From positions 211,952-275,951 of the forward strand of contig NZ_PZJP01000004.1 of the NCBI RefSeq assembly GCF_003206645.1: 64,000 bases of DNA, written 5' to 3'. Position 1 is the stretch's first letter. The number at the start of each line of letters is the position of its first letter. A program made the position numbers and the translations under genes. Under the pieces are notes generated by a model. That model was not told the origin of the DNA. It worked only from the letters and a program-made list of their open reading frames with translations, and did not search any database. Positions 40,261 to 49,252 of the stretch are shown here, one piece after another. The stretch comes from Salinicola aestuarinus. GTDB lineage: Bacteria; Pseudomonadota; Gammaproteobacteria; Pseudomonadales; Halomonadaceae.

Positions 40261-41783
40261 CTCTGGTCTGGCTGATACTGATCCCTTTCATTGGTGGCCT
40301 GGCGTGCTGGCAGGCTGAGCGATTCGGCGACCGCGCGCCGCGCTGGATCGCGCTGGCGACCATGGTGCTGGAACTGGCGCTGGTGCTCGCGCTGTGGATA
40401 GGTGCCGACTTCCGCCTGCCGGCGGAGGGCGCCACGACTGCGTGGACTCACGAGTGGCGACTCGACTGGATTCCGCGCTTCGGTATCCAGCTGCACCTGG
40501 CGATGGACGGCCTGTCGCTGATCATGATCGCGCTCACGGGACTGCTCGGGGCGATGGCGGTGGTCTGTTCCTGGCGAGAGATCGTCACTCGGGTCGGCTT
40601 CTTTCACCTCAATCTGCTCTGGATCCTGGGCGGCGTGGTCGGCGTATTCCTGGCGATCGACCTATTCCTGTTCTTCCTGTTCTGGGAAATGATGCTGGTG
40701 CCGATGTACTTTCTCATCGCGCTCTGGGGGCACAGCGGCTCGAAGGGAAGCTCGCGAATCGGCGCGGCGACCAAGTTCTTCATCTATACCCAGGCCAGCG
40801 GTCTGATGATGCTGATCGCGATCCTCGGGCTGGTCTTTGCGCACCATGACGCCACCGGCGTTTACACCTTCGCCTACGCTGACCTGCTCGATACACCGCT
40901 GTCGGCGTCCACGGCGTGGTGGCTGATGCTCGGCTTCTTCGTCGCCTTCGCGGTCAAGCTGCCGGTGGTGCCGCTGCACGGTTGGCTGCCGGACGCCCAC
41001 GCCCAGGCACCCACGGCGGGCAGCGTCGATCTGGCGGGTATCCTGCTGAAGACGGCGGCCTACGGCATGCTGCGCTTTGCACTGCCGCTGTTTCCGGAGG
41101 CGTCACAGGCGTTCGCGCCGGTGGCGATGACCCTCGGGCTGATCGGTATCTTCTACGGCGCCATCCTTGCCTGCGGCCAGCAGGACCTGAAGCGCCTGAT
41201 CGCCTACACCAGTATTTCCCACATGGGGTTCGTACTGATCGGTATCTATGCCGGCACCGAGCTCGCCCTGCAGGGCGTGGTTGCGCTGATGGTGGCGCAT
41301 GCCTTCTCCGCGGCGGGACTCTTCATCGTCTCGGGGCAGCTCTACGAGCGCCTGCATACGCGTGACATGCGCCAGATGGGCGGACTCTGGGGCCGGATTC
41401 ACGGCCTGCCCGGGTTCGCGCTGGTGTTCGTGGCCGCTTCGCTGGGCCTGCCGGGAACGGCCAACTTCGTGGGCGAGTTCATGGTGATGTTCGGTGCCTT
41501 CGGCGTCGCACCCTGGATCGTGGTGATCGGCAGCGTGGGGCTGATCCTGGCGGCGATCTACTCGCTCTTTCTGATGCAGCGGGTCTACTTCGGCCCACCG
41601 GCCGAGGAGCGTTCACTCGGTGGCATGGACCGGCGGGAGACGCTGCTGCTGCTGAGTGTCGTGGCGCTGGTGATCTTCTTCGGCCTCTTTCCGCAGCCGC
41701 TGCTCGAGACCACGGCCGGTGCCATGCAGGTCGTTCAACACAGCTTTCATCCGACCGGGGCGATGACCGGAGGTGTGCAATGA
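40257..41783 (+). CDS. nuoM: NADH-quinone oxidoreductase subunit M
   Basis: Antiporter-like membrane subunit, 508 residues, about fourteen spans. Signatures: FFLFWEMMLVPMYFLIALWG, AVKLPVVPLHGWLPDAHAQAPTAGSVDLAGILLKTAAYGMLRF and YTSISHMGFVLIGIYAGTELALQG. There is a 98-bp gap after nuoL. The gene overlaps nuoN by ATGA. Confidence 0.97.
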   Translation: MTLVWLILIPFIGGLACWQAERFGDRAPRWIALATMVLELALVLALWIGADFRLPAEGATTAWTHEWRLDWIPRFGIQLHLAMDGLSLIMIALTGLLGAMAVVCSWREIVTRVGFFHLNLLWILGGVVGVFLAIDLFLFFLFWEMMLVPMYFLIALWGHSGSKGSSRIGAATKFFIYTQASGLMMLIAILGLVFAHHDATGVYTFAYADLLDTPLSASTAWWLMLGFFVAFAVKLPVVPLHGWLPDAHAQAPTAGSVDLAGILLKTAAYGMLRFALPLFPEASQAFAPVAMTLGLIGIFYGAILACGQQDLKRLIAYTSISHMGFVLIGIYAGTELALQGVVALMVAHAFSAAGLFIVSGQLYERLHTRDMRQMGGLWGRIHGLPGFALVFVAASLGLPGTANFVGEFMVMFGAFGVAPWIVVIGSVGLILAAIYSLFLMQRVYFGPPAEERSLGGMDRRETLLLLSVVALVIFFGLFPQPLLETTAGAMQVVQHSFHPTGAMTGGVQ

Positions 41784-43225
41784 TGCCCGCGCTGCTGGCG
41801 ATCTCGCCGCTGATTCTCGTCTGTCTGAGCGTGGTCGGTGTGATGCTCTCCATCGCCTGGCGGCGAAACCACGCGTTGAACGCCATCCTCTCGGCGGTGG
41901 GACTCAACGCGGCACTGCTGGCGCTGCTGTTCGGCTGGACGCTGGGCGACGTCGACGTGACCGCGCTGCTCGTGGTCGACGATCTGTCGCGCTTTGGCGG
42001 CGTGCTGGTACTGGTCTCCACGCTCGCCTGTGTGACCCTCGCCCACCACTATCTCGAAGGCTACGAAGGCCCGCGGGACGAGTTCTATCTGCTGCTGCTG
42101 AGCGCGGCGGCCGGCGGGTTGGTGCTGGTGTCGGCGCGGCACATGGCGACGCTGTTCTTTGGTATCGAACTGCTCTCGATGCCGCTCTTCGGCATGTTGG
42201 CCTACACCTTTCGCGATCGCGGGGCGCTGGAGAGCGGTATCAAGTACATGGTGCTCTCGGCGGCGGCAACGGCGTTTCTGCTCTTCGGCATGGCGCTGCT
42301 CTATGCGGTCACCGGTACGCTCGAGTTCGCGGCGCTCGGCGACGCGCTGGCCACCTACGGCAACGACACCTGGCTGCTCGCCGGCGCCGGCATGATGCTG
42401 GTGGGGCTGTCGTTCAAGCTCTCCATCGTGCCGTTTCATCTGTGGACGCCGGACGTCTACCAGGGCGGGCCGGGACCGGCGACGACCTTTCTCGCCACGG
42501 CGAGCAAGGTGGCGGTCTTTCTGGTGCTGCTGCGGCTGTTCCAGTCGGCGCTGGCCTTCCATGAGAACTGGTGGCACGACCTGCTGGGCTTCATCGCCCT
42601 GATCACCATGCTCGTCGGCAACCTGCTGGCGCTGACGCAGACCGATCTCAAGCGGCTGCTTGGCTATTCGTCGATCGCCCACTTCGGCTATCTGCTGGTG
42701 GCGCTGGTGGTCAACGAGGGGCTCGCCACCGAGACCGTGGGCATCTATCTCGTCACCTACGTCGTGACCACGCTCGGCGCCTTCGGTGTGGTCACGCTGG
42801 TCTCCAGCCCCTATACGGCGACCGGCGGCACCGCCGATGCCAGCCCGCTGCACCACTATCGCGGGCTCTTCTGGCGTCGGCCCTATCTCACCGCCGTGAT
42901 GACGGTATCGCTGCTGTCGCTGGCGGGCATCCCGTTCACGGCGGGATTCATCGGCAAGTTCTACATCATCGCGGTGGGGGTGGAGGCGCATCGCTGGTGG
43001 CTGGTCGGTGGCGTCGTCCTGGGTAGCGCCATCGGGCTCTACTACTACCTGAGGGTGATGGTGACGCTCTTCCTGATCGAGCCGGGCATGCAGAACCGCG
43101 ACGCCACCTACGACTGGGCGGCGCGCGCCGGCGGCATGGTGGTGCTGGGCGTGGCAACGCTGGTGATCGTGCTGGGGCTCTATCCCACGCCGATGATCAA
43201 TTGGGTGAGCTGGATCGCGTCCTAG
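41780..43225 (+). CDS. nuoN: NADH-quinone oxidoreductase subunit N
   Basis: Antiporter-like membrane subunit and last gene of the nuo operon. 481 residues, about fourteen spans: FFGIELLSMPLFGMLAYTFRDRGALESGIKYMVLSAAATAFLLFG, SFKLSIVPFHLWTPDVYQGGPGP and LGYSSIAHFGYLLVALVV. A second ATG directly follows the first. Only a weak hairpin is seen after the stop (43264-43290). Confidence 0.97.
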   Translation: MMPALLAISPLILVCLSVVGVMLSIAWRRNHALNAILSAVGLNAALLALLFGWTLGDVDVTALLVVDDLSRFGGVLVLVSTLACVTLAHHYLEGYEGPRDEFYLLLLSAAAGGLVLVSARHMATLFFGIELLSMPLFGMLAYTFRDRGALESGIKYMVLSAAATAFLLFGMALLYAVTGTLEFAALGDALATYGNDTWLLAGAGMMLVGLSFKLSIVPFHLWTPDVYQGGPGPATTFLATASKVAVFLVLLRLFQSALAFHENWWHDLLGFIALITMLVGNLLALTQTDLKRLLGYSSIAHFGYLLVALVVNEGLATETVGIYLVTYVVTTLGAFGVVTLVSSPYTATGGTADASPLHHYRGLFWRRPYLTAVMTVSLLSLAGIPFTAGFIGKFYIIAVGVEAHRWWLVGGVVLGSAIGLYYYLRVMVTLFLIEPGMQNRDATYDWAARAGGMVVLGVATLVIVLGLYPTPMINWVSWIAS

Positions 43226-43393
43226 TCACCCCAGGTGCCACTGAACGGCCGCGGCGGCCCGCGATAAGCGCTTCTTCGGAGGCGCTTTCGCGTTATGGGC
43301 CGGCTTGCCGAGAGTCGCGGCGGGCGAAACAAGCAGAGCGTGTGGTGGCCAAGCCGTAAGTGTCAGCGCCCAGCCGGGTCGTCGGCGCCGACG

Positions 43394-44221
43394 CTAACGG
43401 CTGGTATTCGCCGCTCGCGACGTACCCAGTCCGATGCTGACACGGCAGGCAGCGGGGAGTCGGATGTTGACGGCCACGGGCAGGTGATCGGAGAACATCG
43501 CCTCGAGCACCCGGGGCGGTTCGGCAGCGAGCGAGGCGGAGAGCAGGATATGGTCCAGCGCTCGGCGCGGCCGCCAGGCCGGATAGCTTGCCACCGTATC
43601 CTGCGGGTTGAGGTCCAGCGCCTGGCAGAAGCGTGGATGGGCGCGCAGCTGGCTCAGCGTGCAGTTGAGATCGCCCATGACCACGACGTTATGCAGTGGC
43701 CGGATGATCTCGCCGAGATAGTCGAGCTGCCGGGCGCGACCGCGTTGACTCAACGCCAGATGCGCGACGAACAGATGCAGCGCTTCCGGCCCTTCGCCGT
43801 AGCGGGCGTGAATCGCCCCGCGACCGCGCATGCCGGGCAGCCGGTGCTCATCGATCTGGCTTGGAGTGAGGCGAGACAACAGCCCGTTGCTGTGCTGGGC
43901 GACGCGCCCGAGATCGCGGTTGAGCTGCTGGAAGTGGAAACTGAAGTCGGAGCGCCGAGCGAGATATTCGACCTGATTGACGTGGTTGGAACGAAAGCTG
44001 CCGCCGTCGACCTCCTGCAGCCCCACGACGTCGAAGTCGCCGAGCACGCTGCCGATGACGTCGAGCCGCGAGCGGCGCTTGGGATGCGGCAGCAGGTGCT
44101 GCCAGCTCCGCGTCAGATAGTGGTGGTATGCCGACGTGTGAATGCCGACCTGCAGGTTGCAGGTCAGCAGCTTCAATGTCGGCGCGACATCACTGGCGGG
44201 TGTCGAGGCGGCTAGGGACAT
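43394..44221 (-). CDS. endonuclease/exonuclease/phosphatase family protein
   Basis: 275-residue Mg-dependent phosphodiesterase-fold protein. Active-site blocks: LLTCNLQVGIHTS, VVGLQEVDGG, VVVMGDLNC, RRALDHILLS and FSDHLPVAVNI. No signal peptide. It resembles the YbhP/DNase I-like group found beside dsbA in pseudomonads. It could act on DNA, lipids or small phosphodiesters; the sequence does not tell. Its start lies 5 bp after the dsbA stop on the minus strand, so the two are probably co-transcribed. Confidence 0.88.
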   Translation of the reverse strand: MSLAASTPASDVAPTLKLLTCNLQVGIHTSAYHHYLTRSWQHLLPHPKRRSRLDVIGSVLGDFDVVGLQEVDGGSFRSNHVNQVEYLARRSDFSFHFQQLNRDLGRVAQHSNGLLSRLTPSQIDEHRLPGMRGRGAIHARYGEGPEALHLFVAHLALSQRGRARQLDYLGEIIRPLHNVVVMGDLNCTLSQLRAHPRFCQALDLNPQDTVASYPAWRPRRALDHILLSASLAAEPPRVLEAMFSDHLPVAVNIRLPAACRVSIGLGTSRAANTSR

Positions 44222-44225
44222 GACG

Positions 44226-44864
44226 TCACTCGGCCTCGGCGCGTTCCTCGCGGACCTTGTCGATCAACGCGCTGGTGATCTGGGTCATGTTCTCGAGCGA
44301 GCCGGCGGAGTCCGGCGTCACCACGTAGCGGTTGTCGACGATCAGGTCCGGAACGCCCATCAGCTTGTAGGCGCGCATCTTGGCGCTCGCCTGCTGGAGC
44401 TGGCTCTTCACGCCAAAAGAGTTGAGCGCCTTGCGCGCCTCGTCCTCGGTGACGCCATAGTTGGCGAAGAAGGCGGCGATGTCGTCCTCCTCGGTGAGAC
44501 GCTGTCCCTGCTTGTGGATGGCGTCAAAGAAGTCCTGACGCAGGTCTTCCTCGATCCCCAGCGCCTCGGCGGCGTAGAACGCCTTGGCATGCTGCTCCCA
44601 GACTCTGCCCAGCGGCGCGGCCATGCGGTCGAATGTGACGTCGTCAGGGAGTTCAGCCACCCAGTCATTGAGCGAGCTCTCCAGCGCATAGCAGTGCGGG
44701 CAGCCGTACCAGAACACTTCGGTGACTTCGATCTGATCGGCCGGCACCTCGGAGGCCATCGGCTCTTCGATGACCTGATAATCCTCGCCCTCGACCGGGG
44801 CCGCGGCCATGACTGCGCCGGAGAGAGTAAGTCCGGCCAATAGCGCCACAAACGACTTGATCAT
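44226..44864 (-). CDS. dsbA: thiol:disulfide interchange protein DsbA
   Basis: Periplasmic oxidase that introduces disulfide bonds. 212 residues: signal peptide 1-21 (ending VMAAA), thioredoxin fold with active site CPHC (Cys55, Cys58) in VFWYGCPHCYAL, and the cis-Pro loop GVPDLIVDNRYV. It heads a minus-strand unit with the nuclease-fold gene. In pseudomonads a cytochrome c4 gene lies between dsbA and engB; here no CxxCH-bearing frame was found. Confidence 0.95.
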   Translation of the reverse strand: MIKSFVALLAGLTLSGAVMAAAPVEGEDYQVIEEPMASEVPADQIEVTEVFWYGCPHCYALESSLNDWVAELPDDVTFDRMAAPLGRVWEQHAKAFYAAEALGIEEDLRQDFFDAIHKQGQRLTEEDDIAAFFANYGVTEDEARKALNSFGVKSQLQQASAKMRAYKLMGVPDLIVDNRYVVTPDSAGSLENMTQITSALIDKVREERAEAE

Positions 44865-45224
44865 GCGTTACAGCTCCTGAGCTTGAAAATGAAACGTCGG
44901 CACCGCGCCGGCTGTCGACCCTCGCAGGCCCCTCAGACGCGGCCCTGCGGCGCGCGGCAATCGCGATGACCGCCAATCCCTGTAGGGCGATCCGCAACGC
45001 CCTTCGCGAGCCGGCGCGTCGTGGCCAGCGCTACCGGTTGGAGCGTCCCGAGTCGGCAAAGGTTCCCGGCGACGGGGCGCGCGGTATGAGTTCGCCTCAT
45101 GCCAGCCTGACAGAAAGCCCGGGGAAAACGTAGCCCGCGCCGCGTCGTCGTCCACGCCATCTGGCGTCGCCAGCGATCATGCTACACTGCGCGCCGCCAA
45201 CGCCAAACGGACTTCGAGCCGGCC
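44865..45224. other. intergenic region between dsbA and engB
   Basis: 360 bp of divergent promoter space. Short frames exist on the minus strand, but they have no family features or ribosome sites. I see no RNA gene or terminator here. Confidence 0.55.
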
Positions 45225-45848
45225 ATGACCGACACCCCCGCACGCCTCAACTACCAGACGGCCCAATTCATGATCAGTGCGCCGACGCTCGCCCAGTGTC
45301 CCGCTGATGAAGGGGTCGAAATCGCTTTTGCCGGGCGCTCCAACGCCGGCAAGTCGAGCGCGATCAATACACTCACGCGGCAGAAGGCGCTGGCGCGGAC
45401 CTCCAAGACCCCGGGGCGTACGCAGCTGATCAACGCTTTCAGCATAGAGAACGACGAGAGCCGGCGCCTGATCGATCTGCCCGGCTACGGTTATGCCAAG
45501 GTGCCGGAGGCGATGAAGCGGGAGTGGCAGTCTCATCTGGCCGACTACCTGCGTCGGCGCCGCTCCCTCGCCGGGCTGATCCTGCTGATGGACGTGCGCC
45601 ATCCCCTGAGCGACTTCGACGTGCAGCTACTGGAGATGGCGGATGCCCGCGAACTGCCGGTGCACATCCTGCTGACCAAGGCGGACAAGCTCAAGCAGGG
45701 GCCGGCGAAGGCCTCGCTCGCCAGCGTCAAACGCCAGCTTGGCGAGTGGGAAGACCTGGTCAGTGTGCAGCTCTTCTCGTCGCTCAAGCGCCAGGGCGTT
45801 GACGACGCCTACGCGGTGATGAACCGCTGGATGGCGCCTGACGCCTGA
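45225..45848 (+). CDS. engB: ribosome biogenesis GTPase YihA/EngB
   Basis: Small essential GTPase for late 50S assembly. 207 residues: G1 [10 protein letters not shown]2/switch [15 protein letters not shown]3 [11 protein letters not shown]4 TKADK, G5-like SSLKRQG. The extreme C-terminus (APDA) and stop lie inside a heptamer tandem repeat, so its last residues could vary between strains. Confidence 0.96.
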   Translation: MTDTPARLNYQTAQFMISAPTLAQCPADEGVEIAFAGRSNAGKSSAINTLTRQKALARTSKTPGRTQLINAFSIENDESRRLIDLPGYGYAKVPEAMKREWQSHLADYLRRRRSLAGLILLMDVRHPLSDFDVQLLEMADARELPVHILLTKADKLKQGPAKASLASVKRQLGEWEDLVSVQLFSSLKRQGVDDAYAVMNRWMAPDA

Positions 45849-45869
45849 CGCCTGACGCCTGACGCCTGG
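45835..45869 (+). repeat. heptanucleotide tandem repeat at the engB stop
   Basis: Four perfect CGCCTGA units and a fifth CGCCTGG, covering the last codons and stop of engB and the 3' spacer. Confidence 0.9.
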
Positions 45870-45889
45870 GCGAGCGTTGACGCTCGCCC
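45868..45889. terminator. hairpin between engB and the HAD gene
   Basis: GGGCGAGCG/CGCTCGCCC with loop TTGA between two convergent genes; no T run, so it is a possible weak bidirectional terminator. Confidence 0.55.
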
Positions 45890-45896
45890 GAGCCTG

Positions 45897-46631
45897 TCAG
45901 GCCATCTGGCGGTCCAGTCTCTCCACGACGCCTGGCAGTTCCCGCACGTGAGTGATCCGCGTCACTCTGGGGGGCAGCTCGCGCTCCCCCTCGTTCTTGG
46001 CATCGATCCAGACCGCCTGCATGCCCAGGCGCTGCGCCGCCAGCACGTCCTCCTCCCAATTGTCCCCCACATGCAGCGTCCGATACGGCACTGTACCCAG
46101 GCGAAAGACGGCATCGAGAAAGGGGCGGGCGTCGGGCTTCGGTGCATGCATCTCGCCGGCGAGAATGATCACGTCGAAGTGGTGATCGAGCGCGAGCCGG
46201 CGAACGTCGACATTGCCATTGGTGATGATGCCGAGCCGGTAGCGCCGTGCCCACGCCTCGAACATCGGCTCCACCTCCGGAAAGGGGGTCAGTGTGTGGC
46301 GCAGCGTCATGAACTGCTCGAAGCCCTTGGCGGCCCAGTGCGTCGCCGACGCCTCGGAGAGCCCGTGTGCCTGCAGAAGCTCGATCATCGCACGCTCGCG
46401 GATGAAGCTGTGATCGCCCCGGCTCAGCGGATAGCGCTGCATCAGCGAGGCCCGAATGCGCTGGTACTCCTCGAGCGGGAAGCGGCTTTTCAGCGGCTGG
46501 GCGACAGCGTCCGGCAGGGCGTCGATCTGCTCGGCCAGCCACTCGTAGTGGGTGGGCTCGGCGTGCGCCATCACCGGGCCGTTGTGCCACAGCGTATCAT
46601 CGAGATCGAAAGTGATTGCGTCCAGAGGCAT
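45897..46631 (-). CDS. HAD-superfamily hydrolase
   Basis: 244-residue HAD phosphatase (YigB-like). Motif I DLDDTLW (about 8-14), motif II TNGN, motif III Lys in HAPKPD, motif IV GDNWEEDVLAA. YigB in E. coli is a flavin mononucleotide phosphatase; the same operon neighbours (xerC, DUF484, dapF) support that orthology. The start 46631 is five bases past the xerC stop; the longer open frame to 46982 is antisense or overlap noise. Confidence 0.88.
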   Translation of the reverse strand: MPLDAITFDLDDTLWHNGPVMAHAEPTHYEWLAEQIDALPDAVAQPLKSRFPLEEYQRIRASLMQRYPLSRGDHSFIRERAMIELLQAHGLSEASATHWAAKGFEQFMTLRHTLTPFPEVEPMFEAWARRYRLGIITNGNVDVRRLALDHHFDVIILAGEMHAPKPDARPFLDAVFRLGTVPYRTLHVGDNWEEDVLAAQRLGMQAVWIDAKNEGERELPPRVTRITHVRELPGVVERLDRQMA

Positions 46632-46636
46632 TCGGC

Positions 46637-47536
46637 TTAGCTCTCGTCGGTGGAGGAGGGGCCGCGGCGCGCGCGGGGATGGGCTTTGTCGTAGACCTCG
46701 GCAAGCTGCTGCCAGTCCAGTCGGGTGTAGATCTGGGTCGTCGAGAGGTTGGCGTGCCCCAGCAGTTCCTGCACCGCGCGCAGATCCTGGCTCGACTCCA
46801 GCAGGTGGCTGGCGAAGGAGTGTCGCAGGCGGTGCGGATGCAGATGCTCCGGCAGGCCGCGGCGTTTGGCGGTCTCCGAAAGCCGCGACTGGATCGCGCG
46901 GTGGCCCAGCCGCCCGCCGTGCTGCGCGACGAACAGCGCGGTCTCGTTTGGCTTGGCAAGTCCGCTGCGGCTCCCCATCCACGTCTTGATCGCGTCAGCG
47001 GCGCGGCGGCCCAGCGGCACCTGGCGCGGTTTGCCGCCCTTGCCGACGACCCGCACGTGCTGCGCATCGAGGCTCGCCAGATCGAGTGCCGCGAGCTCGG
47101 CCAGACGCAGCCCGCACGAGTAGAAGAGCTCGAGCATGGCCTGATCCCGCATCTCGAGCGGTTCTGCAGCGTGAGGGGTGTCGAGAAAGTGGCTGAGCTG
47201 GTCGACGTCTACCGGGCTTGGCAGATGCCGCGGCTGGCGCGGCGCCTGGGTCAGCTTGACCGGGTTATGGCTGAGCTCGCCCTGGTTGACCAGGAAGTCG
47301 GCGAAGCGCGACAGCGACGCCCGGCGTCGTGCCAGCGTTCGCGGGGCCATGCCGCGGGTTCGTTCGCTGGCGAGATAGCGACGGAGCGTGGCCACGTCCA
47401 GTGCCGTCCAGCTCTCGATCGCCTGGGCGTCGAGCCAGGCGGTGAGATGTCCGATGTCCCGACGGTAGGCATCCACCGTCGCGGGGCTGGCGCGCTGCGC
47501 CAGCCGCGTCAGGAAGGCGTCAACCGCGGCCTGCAA
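46637..47536 (-). CDS. xerC: tyrosine recombinase XerC
   Basis: Chromosome dimer resolution at dif together with XerD. 299 residues. SAM-like N-domain 1-95; catalytic set Arg144 (SCGLRLAEL), Lys166 (VGKGGKPR), His235 and Arg238 (HPHRLRHSFASHLL), His261 (LGHANLSTT) and Tyr270. Its start overlaps the end of the DUF484 gene by 17 bp. It is in the conserved dapF-DUF484-xerC-HAD order. Confidence 0.96.
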   Translation of the reverse strand: MQAAVDAFLTRLAQRASPATVDAYRRDIGHLTAWLDAQAIESWTALDVATLRRYLASERTRGMAPRTLARRRASLSRFADFLVNQGELSHNPVKLTQAPRQPRHLPSPVDVDQLSHFLDTPHAAEPLEMRDQAMLELFYSCGLRLAELAALDLASLDAQHVRVVGKGGKPRQVPLGRRAADAIKTWMGSRSGLAKPNETALFVAQHGGRLGHRAIQSRLSETAKRRGLPEHLHPHRLRHSFASHLLESSQDLRAVQELLGHANLSTTQIYTRLDWQQLAEVYDKAHPRARRGPSSTDES

Positions 47537-48260
47537 CGGGCGTCTCCGCGCGCGACAGCAAACGGCTCACGACCTCGCCGAGATACTCGGTGAACAGCGT
47601 GTCGAGGGTGGCCCGGAAGTGCTCGTGATCGTGGCTCGCCAACACCAGAAAGCCGAGTGACTCGCCCTGGGTCAGGCGGGTAATCGCACAGGAGCCATTC
47701 TTTTCCGGCGCGATGCAGTGGGGCAGCAATACCTCCCAGGTGGCCCGGTCGAGGGTCGTGCAGCGACTGGTCTGGCCGTCGAGCAGCGCCTCCAAGGGTG
47801 CACGCGCCTCGTCGGTCAGCGCAAAGCGGGGCGGTTGCAGTGCATTGGCATCGCGGGGGCGGGCGTGACACTCGGCCGATGTCTCGAGCCAGAGTCCCAG
47901 GGCCTGGGTCCGAAAGCGCTCGGCGAGCTGGGTCGACAGCGTCTGCGCCAGGGCATCGGCATCCTCCGCCTCGATCAGTCCCAGAACCAGCTCCCGGGTG
48001 CGGCGATACTGCGCCTCGTTGTGACGCGCCGATTCCAGCAGGTTCTCGAGCCGCCACTCGGCGTCTTCCGCGCGTCGACGCAGGTCGAAGACCAGGCGTT
48101 CGAGCAGCGAGACCGAGCCGCCAATGTGCGGATGCGGCACCTTCATCTGCTGGAGGAGACCCTCGCGGCCGACGAAGAAATCGGTGTGCTGAGCGAGCCA
48201 CTCGGCGACTCGATCGGGGTCGAGCGTCTGTCGCGGCTCGGGGGCCTGTGCACCTGACAT
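47520..48260 (-). CDS. DUF484 family protein
   Basis: 246-residue cytoplasmic protein of the DUF484 family (GAF-like fold), function unknown. Features: DRVAEWLAQHTDFFVGREGLLQQMKVPHPHIGGSVSLLERLVFDLRRR, a coiled region, and ITRLTQGESLGFLVLASHD in the C-terminal half. ATG 48260 follows AGGAGA. The family is nearly always next to xerC, which suggests a link to recombination or division, but nothing in the sequence shows it. Confidence 0.92.
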   Translation of the reverse strand: MSGAQAPEPRQTLDPDRVAEWLAQHTDFFVGREGLLQQMKVPHPHIGGSVSLLERLVFDLRRRAEDAEWRLENLLESARHNEAQYRRTRELVLGLIEAEDADALAQTLSTQLAERFRTQALGLWLETSAECHARPRDANALQPPRFALTDEARAPLEALLDGQTSRCTTLDRATWEVLLPHCIAPEKNGSCAITRLTQGESLGFLVLASHDHEHFRATLDTLFTEYLGEVVSRLLSRAETPVAGRG

Positions 48261-48418
48261 GCGATCGTTCTCCTGTAGTTCCCTGATGACGTGGCAGACG
48301 CGGTCGTGTCGGATCAGTGCCGACGCGCGTCGGGCTGTCGGATAACGCGCGTGGCCACGTCTTTTATTGCTCTTTTCTGTTGCCGCCTGGCGGCGTCAGG
48401 CCGTCTCGGCGCGAGACG

Positions 48419-49252
48419 TCAATTCAAGGCGATGCGTCCCTCGAAAACCCGAACCGCCGGGCCGGTCATGATCATCGGGGCATCGCCGCCCGCCCATTCG
48501 AGGGTCAGGCGTCCTCCGCGGAGCTCGATCTCCACCGGGCTTTCGAGTACCCCGCAGCGGATGCCGCAGGCGACCGCGGCGCAGGCGCCGGTGCCGCAGG
48601 CGAGCGTCTCGCCGCTGCCCCGCTCGAACACGCGCAGACGGGCCGAGTGAGGCGAGTCGATCTGCAGGAAGCCGACGTTGACCGCCCGCGGGAAGCTCGG
48701 ATGGGCCTGCAGCTTCGGCGAGAGCTCGGCGACCGGAGCGCTCTCCACGTCGGCGACCCGAATCACCGCATGGGGATTGCCCATCGAGGCGACGCCGAAC
48801 TCCACCGTCTCGTTGTCGATCTCGAGGCGGTGCAGCGGCAGGTCCTCATCGGCGACGAAGGGGAGCGTCTCCGGGGCGAACCGGGGCGCGCCCATGTCGA
48901 CACGCACGCGTCCGTCGTCGTCGACCCGCAACGTCAGCGGCCCGCCGAGGGTCTCGACCTTGAACTCGCGCTTGTGGGTCAGACGCTGATCGACCACGAA
49001 GCGCGCGAAGCAGCGGGCGCCGTTGCCGCAGTTCTCGACCTCGCCGCCATCGGCATTGAAGATGCGGTAGCGAAAGTCCATGTCCGGCTGGCGCGGTGGC
49101 TCCACCAGCAGCAGCTGATCGAAGCCGATACCGAACTGGCGGTGAGCCAGCCGACGAATCTGCTCGTCGCGCAGGTAGGCGCGCTGGCTGATCAGATCGA
49201 TGACCACGAAATCGTTGCCGAGTCCGTGCATCTTGGTGAAATTCAGGAGCAT
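48419..49252 (-). CDS. dapF: diaminopimelate epimerase
   Basis: Converts LL-DAP to meso-DAP for lysine and peptidoglycan. 277 residues with the two catalytic cysteines Cys75 (ENCGNGARC) and Cys219 ([11 protein letters not shown]). It begins [21 protein letters not shown] 49252 overlaps the lysA end by 10 bp. There is a 158-bp gap before the DUF484 gene. Confidence 0.96.
   Translation of the reverse strand: MLLNFTKMHGLGNDFVVIDLISQRAYLRDEQIRRLAHRQFGIGFDQLLLVEPPRQPDMDFRYRIFNADGGEVENCGNGARCFARFVVDQRLTHKREFKVETLGGPLTLRVDDDGRVRVDMGAPRFAPETLPFVADEDLPLHRLEIDNETVEFGVASMGNPHAVIRVADVESAPVAELSPKLQAHPSFPRAVNVGFLQIDSPHSARLRVFERGSGETLACGTGACAAVACGIRCGVLESPVEIELRGGRLTLEWAGGDAPMIMTGPAVRVFEGRIALN

Noticed and set aside
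44868..45155. 95-residue minus-strand frame upstream of dsbA
   Set aside because: No ribosome site, Arg-rich composition and no family similarity; overlapping frames of equal quality exist.
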